Shown: in pieces, positions 44,642 to 52,581 of the stretch
Position numbering within the stretch: position 1 is the first letter of the stretch
How the letters are laid out: each line of letters begins with the position of its first letter
DNA from: Halorubrum salsamenti
GTDB taxonomy: Archaea > Halobacteriota > Halobacteria > Halobacteriales > Haloferacaceae
Assembly (NCBI RefSeq): GCF_007671685.1
Contig: NZ_VCNL01000004.1
Span: forward strand, 1 to 64,000
Reading direction: 5' to 3'
DNA length: 64,000 nt
Translations under genes and position numbers: made by a program
Notes under the pieces: generated by a model
The model's database searches: none
Told to the model about the DNA's origin: nothing
Seen by the model: only the letters and a program-made list of their open reading frames with translations

Positions 44642-44650
44642 TACGTAGTA

Positions 44651-44685
44651 CGCACGGACTGTAACCGTGCGATTTCTTCTTTCTC
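44651..44685 (+). terminator. Terminator after tRNA-Val
   Basis: CGCACGG-ACTGTAA-CCGTGCG is a perfect hairpin with 7-bp arms, followed by the T-rich ATTTCTTCTTTCTC. A second 7-bp hairpin GCCCGAA/TTCGGGC lies at 44698-44718. Archaea terminate mainly at T-tracts, so this fits the 3' end of the tRNA transcript. Confidence 0.7.
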
Positions 44686-45121
44686 AGACTTTCTAGCGCC
44701 CGAATCGTGATTTCGGGCCGCGTTTTCGGGGGGTCGGAAACTTCCTAACTCAACCGGTTGCCGTATGCTGGTCGCCTCCGTCCGGGAATCCGGTTATATG
44801 ACTCGGATCGATGCATAAGTATCTGGTGGCGTCGCGGACCTCCGCGCGCGCCGGTCAGAGCGTTCACCCGGAAGTGATCCTGCTGACCGGTACTGGCCTC
44901 GAAAGCGAACGCGGCAGGGGAATCCGTCAGCGACTGTCGATACTAAGGAGTACTGTCGAGAGAATCGGAGTTGGGGCCTTGGCAGAGAGACTGAGGGCCG
45001 AAATCTCCGAGTGGACCGATCCAACTCATCGACAAGGGAGAGCGGGGCAATAGCGTTTCCATGGATTGTGACCCCAGTGTGGTCATCAGCTTCAACAGAG
45101 CAGTTCGTTCCGATTCCGTAT
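44686..45121. other. Gene-free junction after tRNA-Val
   Basis: No convincing coding frame is present in these ~430 bases. The stretch contains a 7-bp hairpin (44698-44718) and, at 45091-45102, TTCAACAGAGCA, which is nearly the reverse complement of the GGCTCTGTTGAA ends found elsewhere in the island. It looks like decayed mobile DNA between the tRNA and the ATPase gene. Confidence 0.5.
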
Positions 45122-46504
45122 TCACGAGTCGCTATTGGGCGTGATCAGATCGGACAGCTCGAAGAGCAGGACGTCGTCGCGCGTGTCAGCGGTCCGTTCG
45201 ACGTCGTCGGTGTACCCGGACCGACTGAACAACACGTACAGGGTCTCTCCGTCTGCGGGTCCTTCTGCCCACCGTACTTCTGACGCTGTGCGTTCGAGAT
45301 CGGTAAGCACGCCTTCGCTCACGGGTTGAGACGTGAACTTACACTCGCCGGCGACGAGCCCCTCGTCGCTGAGGCCGAGGACGTCCAGCTCGTGTTCTTT
45401 GAACCACCATTGACCGACATCGCGGAACCGGCGGTCTACGAGATCCCAGAGTGCCTGCTGACAGAGGCGTTCGAACAACGGGCTCACGTAATCAGCTAGG
45501 TCGGGGGCGACGAGTTCGTCGTACGCGTCGTCGCCGAGCATTCGAAGCTGGTCCTGATTCCCGTACACGAACCGGAACCAGAACCGGAACAGGGGTGCGG
45601 CGATGCGGTACCGACCGCGCTTCGAGGCCGTCGATGATTCCGTCACGGGGATGTGACGCTCGACGAGCCGGAGCCGACGGAGTTTCTGAAGATACGTGCT
45701 GAGCGACCCGGACTCCACGCCGGCCATGCCTGCGATCTCGTTCGGGGTGCGACGACCGTGAGCGAGCGCGCGAAGGATACTGAAGTACGTGTTCGGTTGC
45801 CGGAGTTCGGTTCGAAGCAGGAACTCCGGCTCGGAGTACAGGAGCCCGCGCTCTGACAGGATCGCCTGCTGGACGTTCGCTCCTAACGGCCGGTCGGGGT
45901 CGATGGTCTGGAGGTAGTACGGTGTCCCGCCGTAGATCGACCACGCGGTGATGGCTGTCTCGGGGTCGTACTCCGAGAAGAACTGACGCGTGTCGGCCAC
46001 GTCGAGGGGTTTCAGATCGATCGTCGCCGTCCGGCGACCGTAAAGCGGTGCGCTTCCGGAGAGGACCTTGTCCTCCATGACGCTGATCGACGAACCGACG
46101 AGCACGAGCGTCATTCCCGTCTCCTGTAGTTCCATGTCCCACACTCGCTGGATCCGTGACGGGAGGGATTCGTCCTCCTCGATGAGGAACGGGAACTCGT
46201 CGATGACGACGACGGCGTCTTGCTCACCGAGTGTTTCGAGGAGTACCTCCCAGTCGCGGCGGACGTTCCGTAGTGAAGGGAACTGTGCGGTGGCGGTGTC
46301 GACGAACTGTTCGAGTTGGTTCGGTGCCGTGGACTCGACCGCCTGATAGTACACCGCGTCGTCCCGATCGGCGATCGACTGACGGACGAGCTCGCTTTTT
46401 CCGAGACGACGACGCCCGTAGATCACGACGAAGTCCGCCGTCTCGGATTCGTAACAGCTCGTAAGTTGATCGAGTTCGACGTCCCGATCAACGAATCGTT
46501 CCAT
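45122..46504 (-). CDS. Archaeal-type ATPase with DUF234 nuclease-like domain
   Basis: The 460-residue protein starts MERFVDRDVELDQL and has Walker A (GRRRLGKSEL) near residue 34, Walker B (VVVIDEFPFLI) near residue 100 and sensor LVLVGSSISVM near residue 138. A winged helix follows (residues 270-320), then a DUF234 domain with PD-(D/E)XK-like ELDVLGLSDEGLVAGECKF near residue 385. Such ATPases are common in archaeal mobile or defence regions; targets are unknown. The ATG at 46504 gives the standard family N-terminus. Upstream 15-bp repeats are outside the gene. Confidence 0.85.
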   Translation of the reverse strand: MERFVDRDVELDQLTSCYESETADFVVIYGRRRLGKSELVRQSIADRDDAVYYQAVESTAPNQLEQFVDTATAQFPSLRNVRRDWEVLLETLGEQDAVVVIDEFPFLIEEDESLPSRIQRVWDMELQETGMTLVLVGSSISVMEDKVLSGSAPLYGRRTATIDLKPLDVADTRQFFSEYDPETAITAWSIYGGTPYYLQTIDPDRPLGANVQQAILSERGLLYSEPEFLLRTELRQPNTYFSILRALAHGRRTPNEIAGMAGVESGSLSTYLQKLRRLRLVERHIPVTESSTASKRGRYRIAAPLFRFWFRFVYGNQDQLRMLGDDAYDELVAPDLADYVSPLFERLCQQALWDLVDRRFRDVGQWWFKEHELDVLGLSDEGLVAGECKFTSQPVSEGVLTDLERTASEVRWAEGPADGETLYVLFSRSGYTDDVERTADTRDDVLLFELSDLITPNSDS

Positions 46505-46538
46505 ACCCCAAGTCCTCGGTCCAAATAGATAGAACTCT

Positions 46539-46581
46539 CGATTTCGGAAATTTCGATTTCGGAAATTGCGATTTCTAAGAT
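46539..46581. repeat. 15-bp tandem repeats upstream of the ATPase
   Basis: Units starting at 46539, 46554 and 46569 read CGATTTCGGAAATT, CGATTTCGGAAATT and CGATTTCTAAGAT. TTTCGGAAA is itself a palindrome with centre CGG. The repeats lie 35-77 bases before the ATPase start, where a promoter and operator would be expected. Confidence 0.65.
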
Positions 46582-46620
46582 CAGTTCCAGAGAACAAAGC
46601 GGTCGTGTCGGGAAGACCAG

Positions 46621-47985
46621 TCAGAGACCGCCGATACTGAGGAGCACTCCGAGCAAGACGAGGACGCCGACGGCGACCGCGCCGACGGCGAGCGGTGTGT
46701 TCTCCATCGCCTTCTCGTAGAACGGCATCGCTTCGTACTCCTCACGGAACGCGTCTCGGTTCTCGTCGTCGTAGAAGTACTTCGTTTTGAACGCGAACCG
46801 CTCGGTCACCGCGCACCCAGTACAGACCGGCGTTCCCTCTAGGCGCTCTGTTTTGATGTGCGAGTCGCAGTTAATGCTCCCGCAGTTCGCACAGTACGTG
46901 TAGTCCTCGTCAGTCCCGGCCATGTCGCAGTGGACACACCGGTGAACCCCGTCCTCGCTCGTCACGCGCGACGGCCCCGCCGCGAAGTACTCGTACGGAT
47001 ACGTGTACTCCCCTAATTCAGTCGTGTGCCGAACTTGCGGCACGTACACTGGTTCGATCGATCGGACCGAGACGTCGGAGCGCTTCGGCTCGCACGTCTT
47101 CGTGTACGTGACGTTGTTGTCTCCCGTGTAGGAGACCGTCGTCGTGTGGCGTTCTCTGAGTCGGTCGACGGCCCATTCTTTGTACTCGGTCTGCGTCTGC
47201 CCGAACCGTCGCTCCTCGGCCGCGTCGAACTGATCTTCGAACCGGTCCGCGTCGAGTTCGACGGTCGCGTGGAGGTTCTCTGTCACGAGGTTCGAGACGT
47301 CACCGGTCGCGGCCTCCGGGCGGCCGCGTTCGGCGTGGACGACGAACCGAGACCGGTCGTTGACCCGGTGAATCACGCCGACCGACGTCTCGAACACCGC
47401 GTTCGTGTCCGCCGTCACGTCGACGACCGGGCGGAACGTGACGCGAGAGTGCGGCGCGGGAAGGTCCGCCGACTCGATGTTGTCGATGTCTTGGAACGCT
47501 TCCTCGACGGGTGCGGCAACCGACGTCGCCGGGTCGAACGGTCGAAGCGTCTCGTCGCACAGGATCTCGATCCGACCGTTGTACAGGTCCAGCCCGATCT
47601 CGTCCGCGATCTCGCGCAGGCCCTCGCCGTCGATCAACTCGATCGGGTACGGGTCGTCGTTCCGCCGGAGCCGCTCGGCGTACTCGACGGCCGGGCCGGT
47701 GAACCGACCGGTCGTCGCCACCATCCCGCGTTTCGGCCCGTTGAAATCGAACGTCGCAATCGCCGAGTGGAGCTTCTGTACGACCGGCCGCCCGACCGTC
47801 CCCGTGTGCTTACACTCGACGACGACGCCGCGCCGCGTCCCGTCGACGACCTCTTCCATCAGTACGTCGCGTCCCTCGTCGGCCGTCCGTTCCGCCTGCC
47901 GGACGTTCTCGTATCCGAGGTTCCGGAACACGTCCTCCATCACGTCCTCGAACTCGAATCCGGAGAGGTCATCCAGGACGGGCAT
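46621..47985 (-). CDS. Mrr-like restriction endonuclease with zinc ribbon and C-terminal membrane helix
   Basis: The ~454-residue protein has an N-terminal Mrr_cat-like PD-(D/E)XK domain: LSGFEFEDVMEDVFRNLGY, ADEGRDVLMEE with the Asp, and GVVVECKHTGTVGRPVVQKL with the E-x-K. A central unknown domain with TSVGVIHRV follows. Cysteine pairs CVHCDM, CANCGS and CTGC (about residues 355-395) bind zinc. A hydrophobic helix at the C-terminus (residues 432-452) anchors it. It may cut modified or foreign DNA near the membrane. The ATG at 47985 (MPVLDDL) is preferred to 47994. Confidence 0.8.
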   Translation of the reverse strand: MPVLDDLSGFEFEDVMEDVFRNLGYENVRQAERTADEGRDVLMEEVVDGTRRGVVVECKHTGTVGRPVVQKLHSAIATFDFNGPKRGMVATTGRFTGPAVEYAERLRRNDDPYPIELIDGEGLREIADEIGLDLYNGRIEILCDETLRPFDPATSVAAPVEEAFQDIDNIESADLPAPHSRVTFRPVVDVTADTNAVFETSVGVIHRVNDRSRFVVHAERGRPEAATGDVSNLVTENLHATVELDADRFEDQFDAAEERRFGQTQTEYKEWAVDRLRERHTTTVSYTGDNNVTYTKTCEPKRSDVSVRSIEPVYVPQVRHTTELGEYTYPYEYFAAGPSRVTSEDGVHRCVHCDMAGTDEDYTYCANCGSINCDSHIKTERLEGTPVCTGCAVTERFAFKTKYFYDDENRDAFREEYEAMPFYEKAMENTPLAVGAVAVGVLVLLGVLLSIGGL

Positions 47986-48020
47986 CGGACGCACGCCAAT
48001 TGTGTCAGTCGCGTAATAAA

Positions 48021-48262
48021 GGCTCTATTGAAACTTCCAAAGCAATCTGTCCACGCGAATGGGACTCCCGGATACGGAAACGACCCTTTCTGTTGTAGTG
48101 TTCGGGTACAGTACGAAGTACCTCTGAATCCCATGCCGGGATAGGAGTAACGGCTGATTGGCACAGCCAGTAGCCGTCACCGAGACAGCTACAAACCGTA
48201 AACACCCCAAACCAGCGGTTCGGAGCCGTGGGAATCTTCGCTCTTCAGGGCAGAGAGGATGT
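48021..48262 (+). mobile_element. Remnant right end of a TnpB (IS1341) element
   Basis: The segment lacks a reading frame but resembles the 3' end of haloarchaeal tnpB elements: CCTCTGAATCCCATGCC near 48120, GGATAGGAGTAACGGC near 48140, and a closing hairpin AGCGGTTCGGAGCCGTGGG followed by CGCTCTTCAGGGCAGAGAGGATGTCA (split here for clarity). It ends on the stop codon of the methyltransferase gene. At its left, GGCTCTATTGAAAC (48021-48034) resembles an IS5-type end. Identification is by remembered resemblance to other elements. Confidence 0.55.
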
Positions 48263-50541
48263 CAATCCGGCCGCATTTCTTCGATAGCGTGGTGGACGAG
48301 CGTGTCGATGGTGGTGATGATCTCGTCGTGCGAGTTGCTGTCTCGGTCGGTGTCGCGGAGTGTGTCGAATGCGGCGGCGAGGTCGTGGACGGTTGCGTCG
48401 GGCAGGGCTGCAGGGTCGATGACGGGGAGTTGTTCGAGTTTCGTCAGGCTGATTTTCCACAGCGTGCCGCTGCGCATGTACCCGTACTCGCGGGAGATAT
48501 CCCGCATGACGGTGCTGTTCAGGTACGCGAGCACAGCTTTCCGCGCAGCGCCAGTCACCGCGAGTTCGACCCCGTAGAAGCTGTTCGCGGTTCGGGCGGC
48601 AGCGTCGTTCACGGTGAACCGGTGTTTATTCTGCGTGGCGTTATTAACGAGGATCGGAGCAGGGTTGTGTCCGGTCCGGCGGTACCAACACCGGTCGTCC
48701 GATTGCGTCTCAGTTCCTTGTAGGTCGCCGTCGCGGATGCGATCACGCAAGTACCTGAACAACCCCGAATGCTCGTTTCCAGCATCGCTCCCGGTGAGGG
48801 TCCCGGCGTCGTACTGCTTGACGAACGCATCGGGCGTGTCCGGGATCTCGATGCTCGGAACCGGGTCAACTATCCACCCGTCACCATCGCCATCACGCGT
48901 CACTCCCTGGTCTCTATCACGTACCACGTACCCGAGCACGTCCGATGGGCGTCGCACGAATCGAGTCAGGTGTTGCCGGCTAATCTCGTACGCTGCGACG
49001 TCCGCGTCAATCACGTGGAACGGGTCGTCCTCACCGACCGGGGGAATAGACCAAGCCGTTCCGAGGTCCGACAGCTCCAATAAGTGATCCGTGTCTACCT
49101 CGACCGGGTCGAACTGCGCTTGCCAGTTCCGGTTCGGGTCAAGGGATGACTGCGGGACCGTGTTGGTACGACCCCAGTCTCTGTCGTCAGACCCGGTACT
49201 ATCCATTACAGCTCGGACTGCGGTGAACGTCGGGTCGGTGACGGTGATGAACTGCGTGGCACTCTCCTTGTCCGGGGTGCTGTCGAACTCGACGACGGTG
49301 ATGACGGCGGTCGTGTCCGCTGCCGGGAACACTGACGCGCCGTCCGGGTCTAATCGGATGAACGATTTAATATCGGCTCGTTCGTTGAGGAATCGCTTGA
49401 CTGCAGTGCCGTACTCCGTGCCGAAGAAGCTTTCAGGCGTCAGGAATGCTGCCCGGCCACCATCTGGGAGCAGCGTCTCCGCGTGGAACATCACGTACGC
49501 GTACAGCGGCGAGAATTTGCTGATGTCGTACCCGGTTTGCTGTTCCGCTAGCTGATTCCACTGGGTTTTCTCGGGTTCTGGTATCCGGGAGTGCCCCGCG
49601 TACGGCGGGTTGCACACCACGACGTCAGGCTCGCCTGGCAGTTTCTCGCGCGTCAACTCTCGCACATCCGTGACAACCGTGGTGTGCGCTTGGTTGGTGA
49701 GCGTTAATGCTGTCTCTCCGAGGAGTGCGGCGAGCGGGCTTCGATCGACGCCGATGACTTCGCGCGGTTCGTCGAACTGGTGCCACGTTGATTGGATCGG
49801 TGTCGACAACGCGCCGGGCCCGATACCCATGTCAAGCATCGTGTCACCGTTACCAGCCGCCCACGTCTGTATCGCCCGGCCAACCCACTGCGGTGTCCTG
49901 AATTGACTGAGTACTTGCCGGGCATCGCTCGGCATGATGGCAGCGTACAGTTCACCGAGATCCGCTGATGGGGCCGTTGACACGGTGAGTTTGTGCCGCG
50001 CTGCAAGCACCGGTTCGAGCTCCGCAGCGTCAGCGAGCCACGCAATATCATCGAGTACGCACCACGCCACCGACTCACCGGCCGCCGCCGCCGCACGGAA
50101 CGCGTTCTCCGCGGTCTCCCGCGTCAACATCTCGTCCGTCTGCGCGTCGAATATCACGGCGCGCAGCAGCACAGCAAGCGCCGCCTGCCGCGCAACGAGC
50201 GTCTGCGCGGACACGCAATCCACTTCGTCAAGCCCACGCGCAGCAACCCAGTCAGCTGCGCGGCCGCACAGCGCCGCCGACGCCTTCAGCGAGAACGCAT
50301 CCTCGATTGACTCCCCAGCCGCTATGAGTTTCTCTTTCAGCTCCTCGATATCCGCACGGACACTAAGAGGCAGTGTCGGGTCGGCCGAACTGTCCTTGCT
50401 GGCCTCTGGCAGGGTGATGCTGATCGGCACGCGCGGACCAGTAACTCCGACCGGTGAATCGACCTGAGCCGGTGTTGGAGACGGGTACTGCGTTGATACA
50501 TCGGTTCTTCTGATCGCCGTCGTAGAAATGCGGTCCAGCAT
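48262..50541 (-). CDS. N6-adenine DNA methyltransferase, Eco57I-like, orphan
   Basis: The 759-residue protein has an N-terminal helical region of about 240 residues and then a methyltransferase fold: motif I LDMGIGPGALSTP near residue 238, motif IV VVCNPPYAGHSR near residue 310, and later FLTPESFFGTEYG. A target-recognition-like C-terminal half has AVLAYLNSTVMRDI. The NPPY motif predicts adenine-N6 methylation using SAM. The family includes restriction-modification fusions, but no nuclease residues are evident and no partner is adjacent. Its stop lies in an IS remnant. Confidence 0.85.
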   Translation of the reverse strand: MLDRISTTAIRRTDVSTQYPSPTPAQVDSPVGVTGPRVPISITLPEASKDSSADPTLPLSVRADIEELKEKLIAAGESIEDAFSLKASAALCGRAADWVAARGLDEVDCVSAQTLVARQAALAVLLRAVIFDAQTDEMLTRETAENAFRAAAAAGESVAWCVLDDIAWLADAAELEPVLAARHKLTVSTAPSADLGELYAAIMPSDARQVLSQFRTPQWVGRAIQTWAAGNGDTMLDMGIGPGALSTPIQSTWHQFDEPREVIGVDRSPLAALLGETALTLTNQAHTTVVTDVRELTREKLPGEPDVVVCNPPYAGHSRIPEPEKTQWNQLAEQQTGYDISKFSPLYAYVMFHAETLLPDGGRAAFLTPESFFGTEYGTAVKRFLNERADIKSFIRLDPDGASVFPAADTTAVITVVEFDSTPDKESATQFITVTDPTFTAVRAVMDSTGSDDRDWGRTNTVPQSSLDPNRNWQAQFDPVEVDTDHLLELSDLGTAWSIPPVGEDDPFHVIDADVAAYEISRQHLTRFVRRPSDVLGYVVRDRDQGVTRDGDGDGWIVDPVPSIEIPDTPDAFVKQYDAGTLTGSDAGNEHSGLFRYLRDRIRDGDLQGTETQSDDRCWYRRTGHNPAPILVNNATQNKHRFTVNDAAARTANSFYGVELAVTGAARKAVLAYLNSTVMRDISREYGYMRSGTLWKISLTKLEQLPVIDPAALPDATVHDLAAAFDTLRDTDRDSNSHDEIITTIDTLVHHAIEEMRPD

Positions 50542-51056
50542 TCGCCTAACTATGTAGATTGAACCTCACGCTTTTGAATACTTGCGTTGAGATTCTCACC
50601 GAGACACCGGAGAAACCCCGGTACAGCGGCGGCCCGACAGTAAACACGCGGTTCCGATGCGAGGACTGGGCAGCCCGGCGCAACCGAACCACACCGCGAA
50701 AAATTGTGTTCCGCAGCTCCAGTCCTAGTAGATTCTGCTGTCACCCGCGCACTTGATGATACGGATCGGCGGCCCGTCACCGGGTTCTGGAGGTTTCATA
50801 ATCCTACACTCAGGACCCGACATCCACTGCGCCCCCCGGCTGACACTCCCATTTCAATCAATGAATTCTGAATAACCTCAGTACCCCGTGAGGGTGGAAT
50901 AGTAGAGGAACGACTACAGTTAGCACGTAACGTTGTGTGTTATTTATTGACAGTATCTACTTCACTAGCCGATCACCTCTCGTGTCCTAACAGATCTTTC
51001 GCTAACATTTTCCCAGTCACCTGTAAGAATCACCCCAAGGGCACTCGTTTGTCGTA
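50542..51056. other. Gene-free gap, ~515 bp
   Basis: The only frames are short and of non-haloarchaeal composition; I see no gene. The region is richer in A+T toward 50,860-51,056. A small imperfect palindrome ACCCCGTGAGGGT lies near 50,892. It lies between the divergent-facing methyltransferase start and the PIN gene end, and may hold the methyltransferase promoter. Confidence 0.4.
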
Positions 51057-51596
51057 TCAAGACTCCATATGCTCTATCGCATCCCAGATGCTAATTATCC
51101 GAACTCGACCGTCATAGAACGTATTATGAATCACACCGGAAATTGCTCGTTCGGCGTTTCGGTCGTCAATCAAAATCCCGACAGACTCATGCGGGGTTGA
51201 CCCAAGAAGCATTACCGCCGCTGCTGGGAGCTCCGAATCTGTTTTCCGTAATTCATCTGGGGGCGTCTGCTCGAACTCTGCCAGTCGCTCGTGGACACGA
51301 TCCATCACCTCCCCAGCACGCGGCCCGTCATGAACCCGGACTCCCGGCTGTACACCATCAAGGAGAGTGATCCACTCCGTCGTATCTGCCCGGTCCACCC
51401 AGTCAATACTGATGTATCCACGTTGCTCCGAAACCTCCTCCACGACCCCGGGAGTCAGATACAACTGAACGTCCTCCGCTTTGACGTACTGAATGAAGAT
51501 CTGATAGGCGTCACTCTCAGTGCCACCGATGGTTCTGAGAAAGCTCGTATCCAGGAGAAACGCTGTTGGGAACGGCGACGGGTGTTCCTCACTCAT
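51057..51596 (-). CDS. PIN-domain protein, putative toxin
   Basis: From the ATG at 51596 this is 179 residues. PIN nuclease features are the first Asp in AFLLDTSFLRTI near residue 14, Glu in GVVEEVSEQ near residue 49, and the later acidic pair in GILIDDRNAERA near residue 145 with FYDGRVRII. PIN proteins are usually RNases of VapBC type. It overlaps by 8 bp the upstream winged-helix gene, whose product would be the antitoxin or regulator. A longer start at 51641 would overlap more deeply and lacks conserved residues. Confidence 0.75.
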   Translation of the reverse strand: MSEEHPSPFPTAFLLDTSFLRTIGGTESDAYQIFIQYVKAEDVQLYLTPGVVEEVSEQRGYISIDWVDRADTTEWITLLDGVQPGVRVHDGPRAGEVMDRVHERLAEFEQTPPDELRKTDSELPAAAVMLLGSTPHESVGILIDDRNAERAISGVIHNTFYDGRVRIISIWDAIEHMES

Positions 51597-52218
51597 CGGC
51601 GCGCTCGTACGGACCCTGCTCAATCGCTCGCTCGTGGACATCTACCTCGAACGTAACGTCGCTGAGTGTCGGGTCGAAGTCCTTCACGACGACAAGGACT
51701 CGCTCAATTGCTTGCGTGACCGCAATGGCTTCGACAGCGGGAACACCAAGGTCGTCGGCAACACCGCGACGGGTCGTCTCGCCCTGCAGGTAGTTGATCG
51801 TGCCCATCACCGCCGGTGCTAGCGCCGCCTTCCCGTGACGGTCAACGTAGAGTTCGAGGTCGTCGTCAACGCTTGTTGCGCCGTAGACGGCGATGATGGC
51901 GGGGCCGAATTCAAGAGTGATCTCATCGGTCCAGTCGCCACTCACGGGTTCGGCACGCCAGAGTGCTGAGCCGTCCTGGTGTTCGTCCAGCTCCTCAGCG
52001 ACGCCCAACTCCTCCAGCATATTGGCGTACTTGTACGCGGTACTCTTGGAGAACTCCTGACGCTCACGGGCTGCCGTGATTGTCGTTGGGGTGTTGATCA
52101 GTAGGTCCGTGTAGAACCGCGCGAGTTCTGGGGTGCCCAGTAGCTCCTGAATGGCGAAGAACCGGTGGGCAGTGTGTCCTGCGTCCGGTGGCTGAACGGA
52201 GGCGGGGGCGTTCGACAT
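51589..52218 (-). CDS. Winged-helix regulator paired with PIN gene
   Basis: The 209-residue protein has a winged helix near residues 35-75 (FYTDLLINTPTTITAARERQ, then FSKSTAYKYANMLEELGV), followed by a C-terminal domain with SVDDDLELYVDRHGKAALAP. Haloarchaeal HTH-PIN pairs of this type are common on plasmids and islands. It is probably the antitoxin and autorepressor. The start ATG overlaps the left arm of a palindrome around 52215-52241, fitting autoregulation. Confidence 0.8.
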   Translation of the reverse strand: MSNAPASVQPPDAGHTAHRFFAIQELLGTPELARFYTDLLINTPTTITAARERQEFSKSTAYKYANMLEELGVAEELDEHQDGSALWRAEPVSGDWTDEITLEFGPAIIAVYGATSVDDDLELYVDRHGKAALAPAVMGTINYLQGETTRRGVADDLGVPAVEAIAVTQAIERVLVVVKDFDPTLSDVTFEVDVHERAIEQGPYERADE

Positions 52219-52241
52219 AGTCCATAGTACACGAACTATGT
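52215..52241. promoter_or_regulatory. Operator of the HTH-PIN pair
   Basis: CATAGT-ACACGA-ACTATG (52223-52240) is a perfect inverted repeat. A wider one, ACATAGT (52215-52221) with ACTATGT (52235-52241), overlaps it and the start codon. AGTAC and ACTA steps recur (TACTATGTACT-like). The layout predicts that the winged-helix protein blocks its own leaderless transcript. Confidence 0.6.
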
Positions 52242-52581
52242 ACTAAGTGTTTTGGGTCGCTCAGACAGAACTACGACCCACAAATAAGTCTCCAAACCGA
52301 AATTATTCTCAAGGGGTATATTTTGAGTTTGCCCGATACTAGAGTCCGGAATCCAACGAAGATCGTGTTCCAATAGCAAATTCGACTAGACACAGACATT
52401 GCTCGGCCGACAACCGAAGAGGGTTATCTCTCGAATCGACAGATCCCTATACTACGACGTGTGATGTCCTGGTGGGATATTATGGGTCTCAAAACACGAC
52501 CCGTTCTCACATCCTAATACCTACTCGACTAACTGAGGGCAATCGCTTATGACTCACCACAGAATTGATTAAACCACGAAT
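52242..52581. other. Gene-free gap before transposase
   Basis: About 340 bases of mixed, fairly A+T-rich sequence without a plausible gene. It may contain the left end of the transposase element, but I could not find an inverted repeat matching the sequence downstream of 54669. Confidence 0.4.

Noticed and set aside
50880-50905. ACCCCGTGAGGGT resembling the core of a haloarchaeal CRISPR repeat
   Set aside because: Only one copy, wrong flanks, and no regularly spaced repeats nearby; a chance small palindrome is more likely.
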